Part shown: one piece after another, positions 1 through 36,870 of the stretch
Numbering within the stretch: position 1 is the stretch's first letter
Layout of the letters: each line of letters starts with the position of its first letter
DNA from: Brienomyrus brachyistius
Taxonomy: Eukaryota > Chordata > Actinopteri > Osteoglossiformes > Mormyridae
Length of the DNA stretch: 64,000 bases
Direction of reading: 5' to 3'
Assembly: GCF_023856365.1 (NCBI RefSeq)
Contig: NC_064543.1
Span: 4,930,452-4,994,451 of the forward strand
The notes under the pieces: generated by a model
The model's input: the letters and a program-made list of their open reading frames with translations, nothing else
Databases searched by the model: none
Told to the model about the DNA's origin: nothing
Program-made: the position numbers and the translations under genes

Positions 1-789
1 ACTCCCCCTTGAAAAATGGCTAAACTAAAATCCTCCACGCCATCTGTTAGGGAAAGGAAGCACGCACTGTTTTCAGTGGACGCGAACGTAAGTATGGCTG
101 CTGATCAGAGTCGACAGTATCACTGGAACCTGCACAACGAGAACCAATGAGAAGGCAGAGAAGAGACAGGTGAGGGTCCCGCCCCGCTCGGGTCCACGGT
201 GAGTCATCGACGGCTGCCAGGTGGGCTTGGCAAGGAGGAGAGCCGTAATTACAGAGGGACCCCGGTGGGAGAGGTGGGAGAGACACGCGGACTCATCGAA
301 ATGGCAAGGCAAGACGGCCGGGAAAAATACGCAGCGATAAACAATGGGGCAGCACTCTTAAGAAGGCAAGTCAGCGTCGTCGGCGCCGAGAACATTACTG
401 CAGAGAAGGTGGAACGGCAGGAACCAACATAAACATGTAACCGAGGCCCCAGAGAAATGAGGCGTGTGGGTATCAGTATAATCGTTTACACTGTTCTAAC
501 ACTTTTACAGTAATTAGCGACTTTTAGGCAACTATTGTAGAAAATGCTGCTGGGTAAAAATACTGGAATAAATGGCATTTAACCCACTGGGTAATTTTCT
601 GTACTGGATCCTGCCACAGGCCAGTGAAAACCCCCCAAGAAACAGCGTGGGTGGGGGCAGGAGGGTTTGTGAAAGCTTTAAATTACGGGGGCTGAGTAAG
701 AGGCTGATAACGATCTCAGGGGTGAGGTCATCATGTGAAAAGCTGAAGGAAAGCAGGCAATCAGTCAGCATGACCGTCTACAGCCCAAA

Positions 790-873
790 GATGCCCCATA
801 ACCGGTCAGAACCACGAACAGGACGTCTGCAGCACAGAGATGCCCCATAACCGGTCAGAACCACGAACAGGAC
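790..873. repeat. 49-bp tandem duplication (two copies)
   Basis: The block GATGCCCCATAACCGGTCAG and its continuation through ACGAACAGGAC starts at 790 and again at 839, so the period is 49 bases with near identity. Confidence 0.85.
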
Positions 874-1026
874 CTGTGGCCCCCGGTGACAAATGCCTTA
901 TTCACCAAGTCACTGGCCCAATTAAAAGCCATTAAGAGCCGAACAGGTTAATCGTCTAGTTCAAGGGCTCAGCAGCCCTACAGAACCTTAGGCCGTCACC
1001 TACAAGTGCGGGACGAATCACACAGA

Positions 1027-1148
1027 CAGAGGAGCAGCGCTAACAGAGGAGCGGCGCTAACAGAGGAGCAGCGCTAACAGAGGAGCAGCGCTAACAGAGG
1101 AGCAGCGCTAACAGAGGAGCAGCGCTAACAGAGGAGCAGCGCTAACAG
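1027..1148. repeat. 17-bp minisatellite, about 7 copies
   Basis: Unit CAGAGGAGCAGCGCTAA repeated about seven times with one A/G variant. Each unit contains the palindrome AGCGCT. Confidence 0.93.
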
Positions 1149-2864
1149 TGCAGCGAGAGGCTCACACCTCATTCAGGATCAGCAGCCAACAAACAAATAG
1201 GCCAGCGAATCAAAGGCTGCACAGCACCCACAAATCCCCCCGGAAACAGACATTAATAATACAGCTCCGCCCCAGCCCGTCACCTGGAGACACAAAAGCA
1301 TAAATATGAAGTGTCAGGGAACCCTAGTCAAACGCACATGGAGAGAGCGAGCAGGCCTTAGTTAGCCCGCTGATGGGAGGAGACAGACAGCCAGCCAGCA
1401 AACCAGAGAAGGCTGCACACCAGCATGCCTGTATTTACTGGTGAACAACCACAGTTACACAAATCATAACGAAAATGTGGTTAATTTCGAGCATGCTGGG
1501 GGCCAATTAAATCTGGCTTTGATTTGGCAGTGAGGCGTCCAGACAGACAGGAATGGCCTAATAAAGTACCATACAACGATAAGGTCCTAATAACGCTTTA
1601 TTCTTAAGCAGTGTGTTGCTATACTTTAACATGTCATAAAGCCGTACATTAATAACAATTTCAATGGAAAAAGTCATGACACTTGTAATTGACATTAATA
1701 ACATGCAAGTCATATAATCATATATTGTTATTGATGTATTTTAAAGCTGTCATCTTGTTCATTGAAAGTGTTATGAATACAAAGCTTCTGGACACAGTCA
1801 CAGGTTCTGAACCATTAGAGCCACATACCAAAGTGCTTAAAACCATCATTACTACTAGTAATAATGAATATTTCATATGGTTTTAAAATGATGAGCATCA
1901 TGCCCTCAATGGTGATGCTCGTTTAGATGAGCAGATCCTGATTGTTACCACAGAGGCAGTTGGCCGCTGGTCCTTCAGAGAGACAGCCTTATAAACATCC
2001 CCAGTGAGGGTGGCTGGGGGGGAGGGGCAGGCTGGATGGGGGGGGGGGGGGGGGCAGGCTGGATGGGGGCCGCGTCGTGCCTTTGCGAATCAGCCGCAGG
2101 AATTAAGGCAGATGGTGCCCAGGAAGTGAAGTGAGTTTGCAAATGACTTTCATTAGACGAGTGGGGGGGGTATAGGGCGGCACAGGGCCCCGGTGCTCTG
2201 TAAAGCCTTCATCAGCACATCTGCCATTCAGGCCGCACCTGGTCTCACTCACACCACATACGGGGGGGGGACGACACTATCAGGAAGCCCATACAGATCT
2301 TCTTCTTCGCCTTAGAGGACTGTGGCTGAACTCGATCTGAACATCTAACAGAAGCGGTTACTTCGTGCGAAAACAGACCGGTGATAAGCACACGGCAGTG
2401 GTGTGTGTGCTTTGTGCCGTGGCGCCTCTCCAGCCCACACGCCGTCTGCTGCGACCTTTAACCCGACACCCAGCAGCCATGACAGGCCATCAGAGCGCCA
2501 CACGCGAAGGCCAGGGGGGGGAAGCCGTGTCAGAGTGCCGGGCCACGAGGCGGTCACGTCCTTATAAGGCCTTACAAACAGAGACACCTGTCAGCGGCGG
2601 GGAAAAGGGCATCGTGATACTGAAGGCGGGGTTGGCCTTGAAGGGGGCGCCACCTACAGGGGACCAAGGTGATGACAGGAGCAGCAGGAGAAATGACACC
2701 CTCCCTCATAGTATAAGGCTTACATCAGCATCCGGCCCCCAAGTACACAATACAATAATACAGTGGAGGAAAGGATCTTCATTCTTAACAGCCTCTGGCA
2801 GCACCAAGGGAAACACATTCTGGCTAAAAGTGTGTTTAGGAGAAGCAGAATGACACCGTGTTTA

Positions 2865-3222
2865 GTAAGGTTAGGACTAGGTTGGGGTAGGGCAGAGCCA
2901 CCTGTGTTTGGTAGGGTTAGGGTAGGGCAGAGCCACCTGTGTTTGGTAGGGTTGGGGTAGGGCAGAGCCACCTGTGTTTGGTAGGGTTAGGGTAGGGCAG
3001 AGCCACCTGTGTTTGGTAGGGTTAGGGTTGGGGTAGAGCAGGGCCGCCTGCGTTTGGTAGGGTTAGGGTTGGGGTAGAGCCACCTGTGTCTGGTAGGGTT
3101 AGGGTTGGGGTAGAGCAGGGCCGCCTGCGTTTGGTAGGGTTAGGGTAGGGCAGAGCCACCTGTGTTTGGTAGGGTTAGGGTAGGGCAGGGCCGCCTGCGT
3201 TTGGTAGGGTTAGGGTAGCACA
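2865..3222. repeat. telomere-like G-rich minisatellite, about 10 copies
   Basis: Units of about 34-36 bases, of the form GGTAGGGTTAGGGTAGGGCA followed by GAGCCACCTGTGTTTG, with GGGTTAGGGTTGGGG variants. Runs of three or four G repeated at short spacing on the plus strand could form G-quadruplexes. It lies about 370 bases beyond the last visible mef2a exon, inside the intron. Confidence 0.92.
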
Positions 3223-3587
3223 GAGCAAAGATCCCTGGCTAATTGGATGACATGACTATAGCAGCAGCTTCTCCTGCCTCCTACCTTTGACATTAAAACA
3301 CCACCCCCACCCACATTCCCTGAAAGGCCAGTATAACCTTCACCCTCCAATCAGCTATGTAACTCTAGCCCCAACCCCTGCTCCCCCCCCACCACCACCA
3401 CCACCACCCCCCCACTCTCTGCTACCCTGAGGCAGTTCAATCTGATCAGGGGCTCTATAGGCGTAGTGACACCCACAGTCTGCGTGGTCATTTGCTCAGC
3501 AAACAAATTATAAAGCAACCGTCCAGCACTACAGTGTGCTTGTCTCTCCACACTTCACTCCTGTGAGGGGGGACTCTGTACACTTAC
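3223..3587. other. intron sequence next to exon 3588-3647; no gene
   Basis: Unique sequence with a C/CCA-rich tract at about 3384-3413. No coding similarity. The donor of the exon at 3588 opens into this stretch. Confidence 0.5.
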
Positions 3588-27578
<23,991 letters not shown>

Positions 27579-27698
27579 GGCGGCGTCCCTCTCGGTAGTC
27601 CCGAAAAGACCAGAATATTGGAAATCCAGCCAAGCTCGCACTCTGCCAAGCCTCTAGCACATCCTATGTGGTCCGCCTGTTTCACCACGCTCCAAAAC
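27579..27698 (-). other. mef2a: 5' UTR part of the mef2a start-codon exon, with splice acceptor
   Basis: Upstream of the ATG the minus strand runs about 120 bases back to a very good 3' splice site: a pyrimidine-rich tract (CTGCCTCTCTCTCCCCGACTCAG, read from about 27721 to 27699) followed by G at 27698. MEF2 genes in vertebrates have one or more upstream noncoding exons spliced to the start-codon exon, so an acceptor here is expected. The exact acceptor is inferred from sequence, not from transcripts. Confidence 0.6.
27654..27662 (-). promoter_or_regulatory. two-codon upstream ORF in the mef2a leader
   Basis: Within the proposed leader the minus strand reads ATG TGC TAG, a start codon followed by one codon and a stop, 75 bases before the main start codon. 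Minimal upstream ORFs can lower or condition initiation at the main ATG. Its context is weak (G at -3 but T at +4). It matters only if the leader is transcribed from an upstream exon as proposed. Confidence 0.4.
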
Positions 27699-29832
27699 CT
27701 GAGTCGGGGAGAGAGAGGCAGGACAGTGAGAGATCGCGGCAAGCCGACGCTGGAGGGACGGCATGACACAGACACGCGTGTCACCTGTGAAAATCTCCCC
27801 CCCCCTCCCGATCATTCAGAATAAAGCCTCACATTCACGTGGAACGTTAAACATTTCAAAACAGGAGAGCACCGAAGAGAAGCGTCATCGCAGTGGACGC
27901 CGAAACCACCTTGATCACTCCTTGCAGACAGAGGCCAGCACACGCTCAGGGCATTAAAAAACCGCCACACCGAAGCTGGTTATAATGAGGCGTGAGGCTG
28001 TAGTGTCTGCTCAGGGAGGGACTGGGCTCCCCACAGCCTACCAGGCTACCTGCTGTCGCCGGCGGAGGGCCACACGCACCCCGAGCCCCTCACGGCTAAT
28101 GCACAGTGACAGCCGGGGCAAATTAGTCACAGAGAGCACTCAGCAATCCTCTTTTCCTCCTCGCTTCCTTCCTCTCGTGGAGACAGAGACGCAGAGGGGG
28201 CTTCTTCCCACCTCACACATCCCATAATAATGGCAACTTTGCCACGGCAATGATTAAGGGCGCAGCCAGCTCCAGCTTGACACAGACATAATCCTCCAGG
28301 ACAGACTCCTGAATCCCAGTGAACCATCCTGCACGTCGCTCGAGGGCCCACAAGCTCAGGGGCCACATCGCAGAAGAGGACATGTCAGCCGCTGGCGGCC
28401 TGATATCAATAAATGATGAGCACGAGGCAAAATCCCCGTGCGGGTGGACTCGGCCACCTTCATGAAACTTTCAGATCTTTAAAGAAGAGGGAAAACACAG
28501 CAGCACAACCTGGAGGACTTGGTTATTAAGAGTCGCTAACGTTACAGAAACGTATAAGGAACACTGGTCGGGACAGCCCTTCCCTGTGTCCCCCAGGGCT
28601 GGCCCGGAGCACCAGGCATAGTTCAGGCAGTGAGCAGGGAAGTGCCGTGCGAGGACGACAAGTCTAGGGGCAGAGCCCAGCGGCGCCGCCCTACCTGACA
28701 GAAGGAGAAAAACACAGGAGCTCTGTGTAAAACAAGCAGTATCACTGTGAAAACAGCCGGACTGAGGGTACCGCTGCAAGGCAGACAGGGACGAAACGGA
28801 ACCACACAGATCCTGACATGACCAGGCGCCGCTCACCGGGCCTCGCACCCGCCCGTTTCAGAGCTTGCTCAGGGGGGCACTTTCATCCCGTCCGAGATGA
28901 TAACGTCTCACACCCTCAGCCGGCAGGCAGAGACCCAGGCAACGCAGGCAAAGGCTCCACGAACCCAAAAAGCAGGGCAAAGCAGAGCGGAGGTGCTCGC
29001 GCATTCGTGTGGCGGAATGCGAATGGGCTTCCTGCACGCTGACAGCACACAGGGCTCATACTGAAAGGGGCTGAAAAATGGGAGATTTCCATTATCAGCC
29101 CTCATTCCCGCAACACGCATCTTTCCATGAATAATTATTTATCTGATTTCCATCAGGCGCAGCCGAAACAGAGAAGCTCGCCAAAGCAATACTGAGACTC
29201 AGAACCACGACCCCGGTTGGAAACATCCTTGGGGCGGGGGGGCGGGGGGGGGGGTGCACGGCACATGGGAGGGGGGGCATATGTCTCTCTCTCACTCCCG
29301 AAGCCGAGATCTTTCTCGGCAGGCAGTCATACAGCCATACCAGGCACCGCTTACACCTATAACCACATCAGCCCGGCAAAACGCACTCCCTCGAGAAACA
29401 AAACACATTCCCCGAGTCGAGATTCCGTTCCACCCACATGCAGGCAGGATATCCACCTTCATCGGCCGTGTACGGACATGCCTCTCCAAGAAACCCCTTT
29501 CAGAAAGGTCCCGTCCAACACGATGGTGCAGTCAGAGCTTTCCGCTCCAGCCCGACACTCGATATCTACGATAGCCTCATCACATTCGCCGGTTGGCTGG
29601 TTGTTGCCGGCGTTTAATCATCGGCTCGCAATGCTGCGGATGACGCCTGGGGGCAGCTGTGATGGGGGGGTGGACCCTACATAAAAATAACACCTGAACA
29701 CAGCAGAACGGCCCAGGGATACCACAGCGGGGTGTGGTCCTCCACCAGGAGGACTTCAGGATGGAGAAGCATGTCCTGAATAAGCAGGCCCCATAAATGA
29801 GGTGCCTCCACCCTGTAGCTGCCCAGAGTTGG

Positions 29833-29844
29833 CCAGCAGGTGGC
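29833..29844 (+). promoter_or_regulatory. CTCF-like motif
   Basis: CCAGCAGGTGGC matches the 12-base CTCF core CCASYAGRKGGC exactly. Confidence 0.35.
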
Positions 29845-30449
29845 CCCGTAATTAAAGGTTATCTGATGGGTGTCGGTTCAGGACTGTAATGGGTTTCACT
29901 GTTATACCTTTGATTAAAACAGTCGATATGAGTGCGCCAGGAAAAACACCACTCGAGTAAAATGGGTAAAATTGAGCCCTGCGCCAATTCGACGGTAATG
30001 AACCATAATCCATGATTAAACCTTCAGACAGAGATGGAAAGCAGTCAACCTGCCAAAGTTCAAAGGACACTTTCGATTCAATTATATTCATTTGACAGAG
30101 GGCCCTTCCCAGTACAGTTACCCCAGAGCGATTTACACGTACATATATAAACACACACATCAGAGGAGAAAAAAAAACAGAAGACAGTGGAGGACAGGAA
30201 CAAAAACCTCTAATGTCAGACTAGTGGGGAAAAAACATTCAGGAAGTCCACTGGCAACTGACTGCCCAGCCCTCCTGGACACAGATAAATCAATATCTAT
30301 GAGGGTACAAGGTTACGAGCCTGGTTAAAACTCACGTCAATGCCAGATGCTCAGATGCCCAGACCTGGCTTTTCTATAAAAGCTGCAGAGTAACGATCAA
30401 TCCAGTGAAGTTTGCTGTCACAGGAGCCTGGCTTTGCGAGATATGAAAA

Positions 30450-30655
30450 TCAGCGGGAGTACCTGCCCGGACAGACGCGCGCGGAGTGTAGGAGTAACAT
30501 CTGCACAGAGGGAAACCTAAGAAAAGCTCCGAGGAGCACCAGTCACGACCTGTGCCCCAGTTTAACTTTCCCGGGAGTTCGGGAACACGCGTCACTGGAA
30601 TCGTGCTCGCCGGAGACGTGTCGCGTTCTGAGGTCGCGCTCTCCGCTTGTTTAAT
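30450..30655 (-). promoter_or_regulatory. CpG-rich patch with minus-strand splice donor; possible alternative mef2a first exon
   Basis: Dense CpGs (GACGCGCGCGGAG, CACGCGTCACTGG, CGTGTCGCGTTCTGAGGTCGC) about 2.8 kb upstream of the start-codon exon. On the minus strand CCGGGCAG is followed by GTACTC at 30462. Vertebrate MEF2 genes use several noncoding first exons, so this is a candidate, not a demonstrated exon. Confidence 0.3.
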
Positions 30656-30828
30656 CAGTCGTGTTTCAGAGCTGGTCTGCGGACCGTAATGATTCGATAA
30701 GAGAGTTAAGCTGCTCCCAGCTGTAATTAATCCGCAGTATTTACAGCACATCTCCATGCAGTGTGTACCGAATCGGAGAGCCTTTTTTCAACTATATCTG
30801 TGTCTATATACAGAATATTTGCATTTTA

Positions 30829-30872
30829 CATTTATTTAGCAGAAGCATTTATCCAGAATAATGTACCTGTAA
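30829..30872 (+). repeat. short fish interspersed repeat fragment
   Basis: CATTTATTTAGCAGAAGCAT then TTATCCAGAATAATGTACC, a diverged copy of the repeat with the motif 'ttagcagacgcttttatcc'. Related fragments are at 45012-45060 and 46040-46070. Confidence 0.5.
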
Positions 30873-33800
30873 GAAAGCAGGAACCAACCATGAATTTCTA
30901 AAACACGGGATGATTGGAGAAAGCTCATTAATATTCATAAAGGAAGTGTTACCTGATTGGTCGCTTTCACCTAGGCTAACATTACTTTTTACTTAGCTAG
31001 CAAATTAGCTACCTCAGAGTATTGCTTTTTTTGCGCTACAAAATAGGGATGTTTCCCAAAAGAGCTGTAGTGCAAAGATTATCGCCAGCCAATCAGGTAG
31101 TGCTTCCTTTATGAATATTTATGAGCCTTGTCCTGCCTTCCAGTATTCTAGAAATTTTACGGGTCAGCCAGTCCCTCGAGCAATTTGGTTTATGGGCCTT
31201 ATTCAGGTGACCAATGGTGGAAACTCTTTAATTCACAAGTACAGCGTCCTAACCTGCTTAGCCACACAGCACCCCCGCCCCGAGGGGAGCCCACTCCCCT
31301 TTTGTCCACTTCCTGTTCTCTGCGTGTCGGGGTTTCACAGCTAGATACAAAGCATCACCTTCTAGTGTTTCTGTCCGCATCATCGAGGTCAGATACAGTT
31401 CCCGGCTTGTTCTGTGTGTTCAGCAATCACTGCCTTGTCCCTGGGCACCATTGCTTTCAATTTCAGTGTTTTCTCATAATTTTAGGACACAAACCTCCAT
31501 ATGAACAGCTTCAGCAGGCCGCACAGATCCCTGCAACAGCCAACCAGGAATATTCACGACACAGTTAAACAGGAATTGAAAACTTTGCCTAAGTAACAGC
31601 TCAGCAGAGCTCTAAGTGAGAAAACTTCTCTGCCAGGAATCAGGTAGGCCTGCCAGGTGTGACAGCCCTTTGTAACCTACCATAACAAACACTTCCGTGA
31701 CTCAGATCAGAGTTGCACTAAAGTAAGAAACCACAGATTTAGCTCTTGGCTGTAGGACAACTGGACCAGGTTTGACGCCTCCAACAGAGTCGTCAGGCCC
31801 GGAAGGACCACGCCCATCTGAAGCTCGGCAGCGGAGCCTGATGCTAATCTGGCACACACTGCTCCTCGAAGACGCTTTCCCCCCACTCTGCTTCGCCTCC
31901 CTCCGGTTTCCATGGCAACTAATGAGATATAATTAATAAGGTCTGCTAAATGATGTGTGTGCACATGGAGATGATCTGAGAGAGTCAGAGAGCTTCTGAG
32001 GAGTGAACATCTTTGATCTGCAGAAATGTGCCAAGCTTGAAACCCGCTGCCATTCTCTGTGAAACATTCCGCTGCATGACAATGATGTTGCATTAAATTA
32101 CATGTAAATATAATCGCCGAAGATTATGCCAGTTAACTGAGTTAACACCTGGCATCCGAAGTTTATTCAAGCTCATGTGTATTTTAATAGTTTCCCAGTT
32201 TCATCTGTACTGTCAACCTATAACCAGCTAATATTGTAACCAACTTTCCTCAATATCCATCCATCCATCCATCCTGGCCAAAGACGTAAGGTGACTTAAG
32301 ATGAACATAGATATATAGACTTAGATTCATAGAGGTGCAAGACGCAGGAGGAAAAAAGGCACCCAGACAATGGGAGTCACAGCAAGGACCTGCAGCTTAA
32401 AAGGAGCTTTCAGTAGGGTTTTTAGGTGCCTCTGCTTGACTCCCTTGCATGTCTACATTTCTCTGTGATTCAGAGAGAAAGCTCCTCGTCGGCAGACAGA
32501 CGCAGTGTCACAGGAACGGGACGAGATCGGTTCAGCCCAGTTTGAGTTCTGACCATGTGTGAGCCTGACTCACAGCAAGCTAGCTGCAATTGATCCAAAA
32601 TCACAACCAAAACGAGAGGACTCCCCTTCGGCAGCAAAAACAGATGTCAATTATTCGTCCCGATAAACAGGTTCTTGGGAAACCAATCTAGGTGTAGATG
32701 GTGTCTCTCTGACAGGTCAGACGAGCTGAACTGAATTTTTTGCATCACCTACTAGCAACCAGCAGCACACGTTAATATTTAATAGTGTACTCTTCTGTGT
32801 GTCGACACAGAAGTTAAGTCTCCAGCAGTATCTGATCCCATGGAGGATTCCGGCAAAGATGGCGGGCAGGCGTCTTTGTTAGGCTACGCGAGATGGGTGC
32901 ATTCTGACCAGCGCAAGCTACTTCACACGAGCCTGGGGTGCAAATCAAAAAATTACCTCAGCATGAAACGCGGAGCAGCTGCATCCTACGGCTGAAGCTT
33001 AAGCTCCAGGTCATTTGCTGTAATTTGGTGGACAAATGGCAACAGAAACGTAACATAGATGGACACGATCCATCCGTAAACTAGGGAAGCAGAAATGTGA
33101 TACGTTTTGCGCATCTGCTTTTCCTGTCACTTGGTGAACAAGGGTAACAGAGTCTGTTCACCACCCGGAAGCAAAAAGTCCCACCTCAAGGTGACTATGA
33201 CCAAACTGCTAGGAGGTGAATGGAACTCACTGTCGGTTGCTTTGTTATTCCACCTCTAATCCGGCACCTCTGCCTTTATTAAAACAAGCCGGCCCTGACC
33301 TGTTTGTGCTGGGAATGCTTTTGATCATCCGTCGTTCAAACAAAATGGGAGCCCATTGTTGAGCTTTTCACCAGGAGCGCGACGGAGAGCTCTGAAATGC
33401 AGAGCGGAGATTAAGCGTTGAAGGGCTGTCTGTGCAAGCGTCTCTGTGTGCGTGTGAAAGCGATGGGGGTGGTTAAATTAACAACCTCGCCCTCATCTCC
33501 TGCCATAGCTGTCCTGTGATATAATTACTACTGGGAAATCTCTATTCCCAGTAATCCATCTATGTCAGTCAGGTTAGAGGCTCAGTTGATGGACCGATTC
33601 GCAGCGTGTTGCATCTGACCAGGACGAGCAATCTGCATCCGATTCCCCGTCCGTTCTTGCTCCTTCGGAGAACAAGACCTCCGGCCTTTAAAGTGAATAC
33701 AGGACATTCGCAAAGCAAACATTTGATGGCTGTAACCATTTAGTATCTGGAAAAAAAAAAATCAGTGGGATTTGATCTTCTGACAAAAGCAGAAGAAAAA

Positions 33801-35129
33801 ATATCCATGTCAAACGGTTTGTTTTCAATGGTTCATCATCAAATGAGAAATCTGACTAATTATACCATGGAAAACGAAACATCAGTGCATCACTATGAGG
33901 GCAGGGCTCCCGTGATTCTTGGGGGGGGGCTCACTATCATTTTTCACCTTTATTCAGCTCACCTGTTCCAATTTGCAGTTTTATTTGTAGGAGTCCAAGT
34001 ACTGATTTTTTTTGTTTTTCATAACCCATAATTCTCAGACCAGTTTGTACAACTGACATGCGTTTTGGTTGCTTTTGTGCAGATTACCCCCTTACCCCGC
34101 TTACCCCCTTACCCTCGACAAGTGTTTTGACCCTAATCAAGCTTGAATCCTTTTCTACATCTGCAGTACTGCACGGTTCTGTCCTCGGGCAACACTGACT
34201 TTCTCAGAAATACAGAGGAAACGCCGCATAGGAAAACCACACAGTGTCCCCCAGAGTGATTAATGAACAGCTCTGCTTTGTGAACCACATTCAGAGAACA
34301 AAAAATTAATCCAAGCTGAGGGTTTAATACACACCACAGGGCAGTAATTCAGAAAATATGGATGAAATCTCTGAAAATGAATGGGAAACATATAAAACAT
34401 GAAGGCACAGAAACACATGGTGTGATACCAACATCCCCTGAAACCTTCCCGTCCACCTGACCTCTCCCTGACTCCATGTGGCTTTCTGAGAGTCAATGAG
34501 CAGAATCCGCTCTCCTGTGGCCCTCACACATGGTCACCCCTCTGAAGGTTCACTCTTAAGACCCCCTCTTCCCAGCTCTCACTCTAAATTTCTCATTTGT
34601 TTCTGTCAAACTTTGTCAGACTAGTGACTGACACTTGTTATTCCTATCAATCATCCCCACAGCCTCCGAAAAACTCTGCTGTAACATCAGACTGTCTCCT
34701 ACTCCTGACCAGACTGAGTCCTTCCTTCCCCATGAAATACTCTGTTCTGCTTACATTCGGTTCAGGTCTCCTCCACTAGTTCCTCAATAAATCTCGATGG
34801 TTTGCACCTATCGACCAATAGAACACGCTCTTCTCCTCTTTTTAATGTGATCAACTCATTTGCCTCCTCCAGTTCATTATACTAGAGTAGATATTTGCTA
34901 TTTTTTATCGGCTAATTTATATTTACATACATTTACAAGTTACTGATGCTTTCCAAATATTTTTAAATAAATTGAGAGATGAAACCATAAAGAAGATGCA
35001 ATGAGGCAATGAATTGCATTCAGGCATCTCCGAAGCCAACCTAGTCCATCGTCACAGGGAAACACACAGTTTGCTGTTCCCCTGTTTGCACGGCTGCATA
35101 TCCATCTGAGTGCCTCACTGCGGCCGTCC

Positions 35130-35350
35130 ACGTGGCTGTCCATCGACAGTGGGCCGGACGGCGCAGCGAGTCCCTCAGTGAGCCAAAAGGCCTCACTGTC
35201 GGCATGAGATTAATCCTGGCAAACGTACGTCTTCAGATGTCGCCGCAGTCACAATTTACGCTGAGCGATTCCGGCACGTACCGCCGTGAAATACGAGCCG
35301 TCGGTGCTAGCCATCACGTGCACGGGGGCTTTCGGGGCGGCAGAGCCAGT
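35130..35350. other. CpG-rich intronic segment
   Basis: Many CpGs (GGACGGCGCAGCGAG, GCACGTACCGCCGTG, CACGTGCACGGGGGC) with GAGATTAATCC in the middle. Possible regulatory DNA; nothing defines its role. Confidence 0.25.
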
Positions 35351-36202
35351 CAATTTCAGCCACGAAAAAGAGTGGAGATTCACAGACGAGAAAACAGCCT
35401 AAACATTTAAGGAGCGTGACTGCAAACACCATTGGTCTTACCTCTGCTAATGTTGTTTGCTCTTATGATAATTTTTCCCTTCCAAATACACATACGACTG
35501 TAATACTGATTGATCCGTGGCTGTTTGTTCAGACCCACATATTGTTTACACACACTGGGTAATGCCAAGCTCATGGGTGTCACCCAGTGCCCACCGTCAA
35601 ACAGGGACTCCCCTCCTCCCCAGAAAACGACCCAAAGGATCCTCAGAAAAGCATCCGGAGAGAGGAGAGCTGTGAGATAAATCCCTGGTTCCTCACTCCC
35701 ACAGTCTAACGCCTCTGTTCCTGCGCACTGTCACATGTTACACCCGTGTGCAGTGATTGTCCTGCGGTGACATCATTAATCCCCACGACTGATGCGTAAA
35801 AGGGACGTGTCGTACATCGATCCTCAATAACGGGCAGCCCGATAATCTGTTGGCGTGTAACAAGCGGAAACGCGTTTGTGCCCGATAACATCGGAGCCTT
35901 GCTTTGAATAACCCAACCCCCAGAACCGCCTGCTCATTTGCATGAGGGACGTGTCACTGCACACATGTACAAACATCCTTAACTTCACGCAGTTTAGCTG
36001 TTGGCATGGAATAAACAACTTATATGAATGCTTGCATATTTGTAAGATGTTCTGACAGACATCACACCTTAGCGAATTTTTTTTTTTTTTAAATTGAACT
36101 ACATGAAAAATTTGAACTGGAATCAAAACGAACATACAAAGTGACGATGCAGTAAGTTATATATTGAATAGAGATACAAATGGGTACATTCATAAAGCCA
36201 AA

Positions 36203-36430
36203 GATGCCGGTTAGAGGGGCCCAGGACCCAGACTGCCGGAACGCTGTCAGGACCCAGACTGCCGGAACGCTGTCAGGACCCAGACTGCCCGAACGCTGTC
36301 AGGACCCAGACTGCCCGAACGCTGTCAGGACCCAGACTGCCCGAACGCTGCCAGGACCCAGACTGCCCGAACGCTGTCAGGACCCAGACTGCCCGAACGC
36401 TGTCAGGACCCAGACTGCCCGAACGCTGGA
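36203..36430. repeat. 26-bp minisatellite, about 8-9 copies
   Basis: Unit GGACCCAGACTGCCCGAACG CTGTCA repeated with C/G and T/C variants. An open frame through it is a repeat artefact. Confidence 0.95.
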
Positions 36431-36479
36431 CCTAGCGAGAAGATTGCAGATTCTGGGGGTCAGGAGAGCAGCTGCTCTG

Positions 36480-36870
36480 TTCTGGGAACAGGGGGACAGG
36501 CAGGCTGGGGGGGTGGGATATGGGGGGGGGCAGTAAGAAAGCAGCTGGGGCTCCAGTCTACCGTTTCATCTACCTCAGCATGGTGTGGGGACACCTATCC
36601 ATGGGGGGGGGTTGGGCACGGGTCAATGAGAGATGCACCTGTCCATGCTTGGGGCAGGGGGGGGGGGGGGGATGAGGGTGCTACACATAGGCCTAAGGGG
36701 AGGGTATCTGTCCAAGGGGGGGGGGATGGGTTAAGGAGAAGGGCACCTGTCCATGGTGGGGGGGTCGGGGGCACACATTCCGGCCTAGGAGGAGGCCATC
36801 TGTCTGAGGGGGGGCAGGTGGGTCAAAGAGAAGTGCACCTGCCCATTTGGGGGGTGGGGGGCACAGCTTA
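36480..36870. repeat. G-rich degenerate minisatellite
   Basis: Imperfect units with CACCTGTCCATG followed by G7-G14 runs; very G-rich on the plus strand. Confidence 0.8.

Larger units (their letters stand above)
1..2864. other. mef2a intron after residue 213, left part; no exon seen
   Basis: No coding similarity on either strand. It holds a 49-bp direct duplication, a 17-bp minisatellite, a G17 run at 2038-2054, and AT-rich unique sequence around 1560-1890. Short open frames here have no family resemblance and no splice context. Confidence 0.6.
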
